Positions 21,985 to 22,766 of a stretch of DNA of 22,766 nt are shown in pieces (position 1 is the stretch's first letter; every line of letters starts with the position of its first letter). A model generated the notes under the pieces. That model saw only the letters and a program-made list of their open reading frames with translations, was not told the origin of the DNA and searched no databases. The translations under genes were made by a program, and so were the position numbers. Source of the DNA: a virus; the IMG/VR virus record IMGVR_UViG_3300023178_001942, positions 1 through 22,766 of that record, one strand, 5' to 3'.

Positions 21985-22332
21985 TTATGTTAAATAATTT
22001 CCTTTTGTAGGAATGACATTTCTGACTCCGCCTCTTGGATCCTCCATATCACCTCTACGACGTGGTATTAAATGTACGTGTGGATACTCAACAGTTTGTC
22101 CAGCTTCCGCACCTACATTTTGTCCTATGTTATAAGCATCGCAATACCCTTTTTGTACCCAATCGTAACCCCAGGCATAGGCTGCTTTATAACATTTTTC
22201 AAGGTATTCCCAGGTTTGTTCTTTTGGAACAAAAAGAACGTGTCCTTCTGTAACAGGATACCCGTCATTAAACACAGTAAAATCCCTTGTATCTATTAAT
22301 ACGTTATCCCAAGGTACTTCATTAAACTGCAT
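21985..22332 (-). CDS. HIT-family hydrolase
   Basis: The protein is 115 residues, a usual HIT length. HIT features are the FTVFNDGYPVTEGHVLFVPKE segment near the N-terminus (nucleotide pocket), GQNVGAEAGQTV, and the catalytic stretch YPHVHLIPRR. In the classic HxHxHxx motif the last two histidines are kept but the first position is Tyr. HIT proteins hydrolyse or transfer nucleotidyl groups (Ap4A, adenylylated or GMP-linked substrates). It follows the phosphoribosyltransferase, so a nucleotide-salvage or housekeeping role during infection fits. AAGGAAG lies before the ATG. Confidence 0.85.
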   Translation of the reverse strand: MQFNEVPWDNVLIDTRDFTVFNDGYPVTEGHVLFVPKEQTWEYLEKCYKAAYAWGYDWVQKGYCDAYNIGQNVGAEAGQTVEYPHVHLIPRRRGDMEDPRGGVRNVIPTKGNYLT

Positions 22333-22380
22333 AAAATTCTTCCTTAATATATCTTTGTTGCACCATCAAGTTAACTCTCA

Positions 22381-22766
22381 TTATCCTACGTTCTCCCAAG
22401 GATAAACTAACCAAACATCTTCTTCTGCTTTATTAACTTCGTGTACACTGTAGTCTACTTTACCGTTAAACCCGCTTGATAAGTTGTCTGTAATGGTAGC
22501 AAAGCGAACATTGCCGTGCCATACAGTTTCCCAACTTTCTGAATTTGGCAAACAGCCTGCCTGCCAATCTTCTTTAATCCAGTTGAATGTAGCACCTGTA
22601 TCATTGATATCGTCTACAATTAAAATGTTTTTACGTCTATCAACATCCCAACGGCTTTTATAAATTTCTTGGTCATCTAGTGGAACATACCCAAAAGCAT
22701 CCTCGCTCATCCAGCAATTAGACTCGCTAGACTCACCGTCGTAGTTATCACGTAAACTTACCTTTA
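22381..22766 (-). CDS. Phosphoribosyltransferase, 5' partial
   Basis: The frame stays open to the window edge beyond the internal ATG at 22710 (it reads VSLRDNYDGESSESNCW), so the true start lies outside. At least 128 residues are visible. ILIVDDINDTGATF is the PRPP-binding motif of type I phosphoribosyltransferases, with the paired acidic residues and the DTGAT loop. A C-terminal DVWLVYPWE follows, a common ending in the xanthine/hypoxanthine-type subfamily. The enzyme would join a base to PRPP in nucleotide salvage. The base cannot be told, because the hood region is unassigned. It is separated from the HIT gene by about 48 bases with no promoter seen. Confidence 0.85.
   Translation of the reverse strand, partial: KVSLRDNYDGESSESNCWMSEDAFGYVPLDDQEIYKSRWDVDRRKNILIVDDINDTGATFNWIKEDWQAGCLPNSESWETVWHGNVRFATITDNLSSGFNGKVDYSVHEVNKAEEDVWLVYPWENVG

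Overview
The window looks like part of the genome of a large, AT-rich, T4-like tailed phage from the sea, of the kind that infects picocyanobacteria or SAR11-type bacteria. The evidence is a T4 RNase H-type flap nuclease gene, a tail-fibre-like gene with a T4-type late promoter (exact TATAAATA on the minus strand), a MoxR ATPase next to a VWA/metallopeptidase gene, folE and queE, and several small tightly overlapping genes that I remember as typical of marine T4-like phages. Almost every base is coding. No gene-free stretch exceeds about 115 bases, and I see no tRNA, insertion sequence or CRISPR. The host cannot be settled from the sequence alone.

Plus-strand block (1-9879): eleven genes joined by overlaps or gaps of a few bases, apparently one transcription unit entering from the left. 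The order is a glycosyltransferase-like protein (5' end cut off), a methyltransferase with an N-terminal repeat array, two related N-terminal-twitch-type radical SAM enzymes, a membrane fatty-acid desaturase, a B12-binding-type radical SAM enzyme, an Asp/Asn beta-hydroxylase-type oxygenase, a GNAT-like protein, and three small 2-oxoglutarate (2OG)/Fe(II) oxygenase-like proteins. This is a cargo island of modification chemistry with no structural or replication gene, and it is the best candidate here for an undescribed system. Its substrate is unknown; glycan, lipid or peptide modification are all possible.

Minus-strand block (22766-9829): reading in the direction of transcription, a phosphoribosyltransferase (5' end cut off), a HIT protein and a 68-residue protein come first. 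A consensus sigma70-type promoter then leads into folE, queE, two small proteins, a 127-residue protein and an HxH-type 2OG oxygenase. A second such promoter drives RNase H plus four small conserved genes. A third drives the MoxR ATPase, which ends at a clear terminator. A fourth drives the VWA/metallopeptidase and a 92-residue protein. Late-type promoters precede a three-gene probable virion set and the tail-fibre gene. The last gene, a TauD-type dioxygenase, has its ribosome binding site inside a terminator-like hairpin and runs into the plus-strand block with a 51-base convergent overlap.

Main points of interest: the radical SAM/oxygenase cargo operon; a QueE whose CX3CX2C cluster motif appears split by an insertion of about 47 residues; a repeated early promoter with a TGC extension and a conserved downstream RTATAC; the hairpin-embedded ribosome binding site; a TauD-type enzyme with HxN where HxD is expected; and the repeat array on the methyltransferase.
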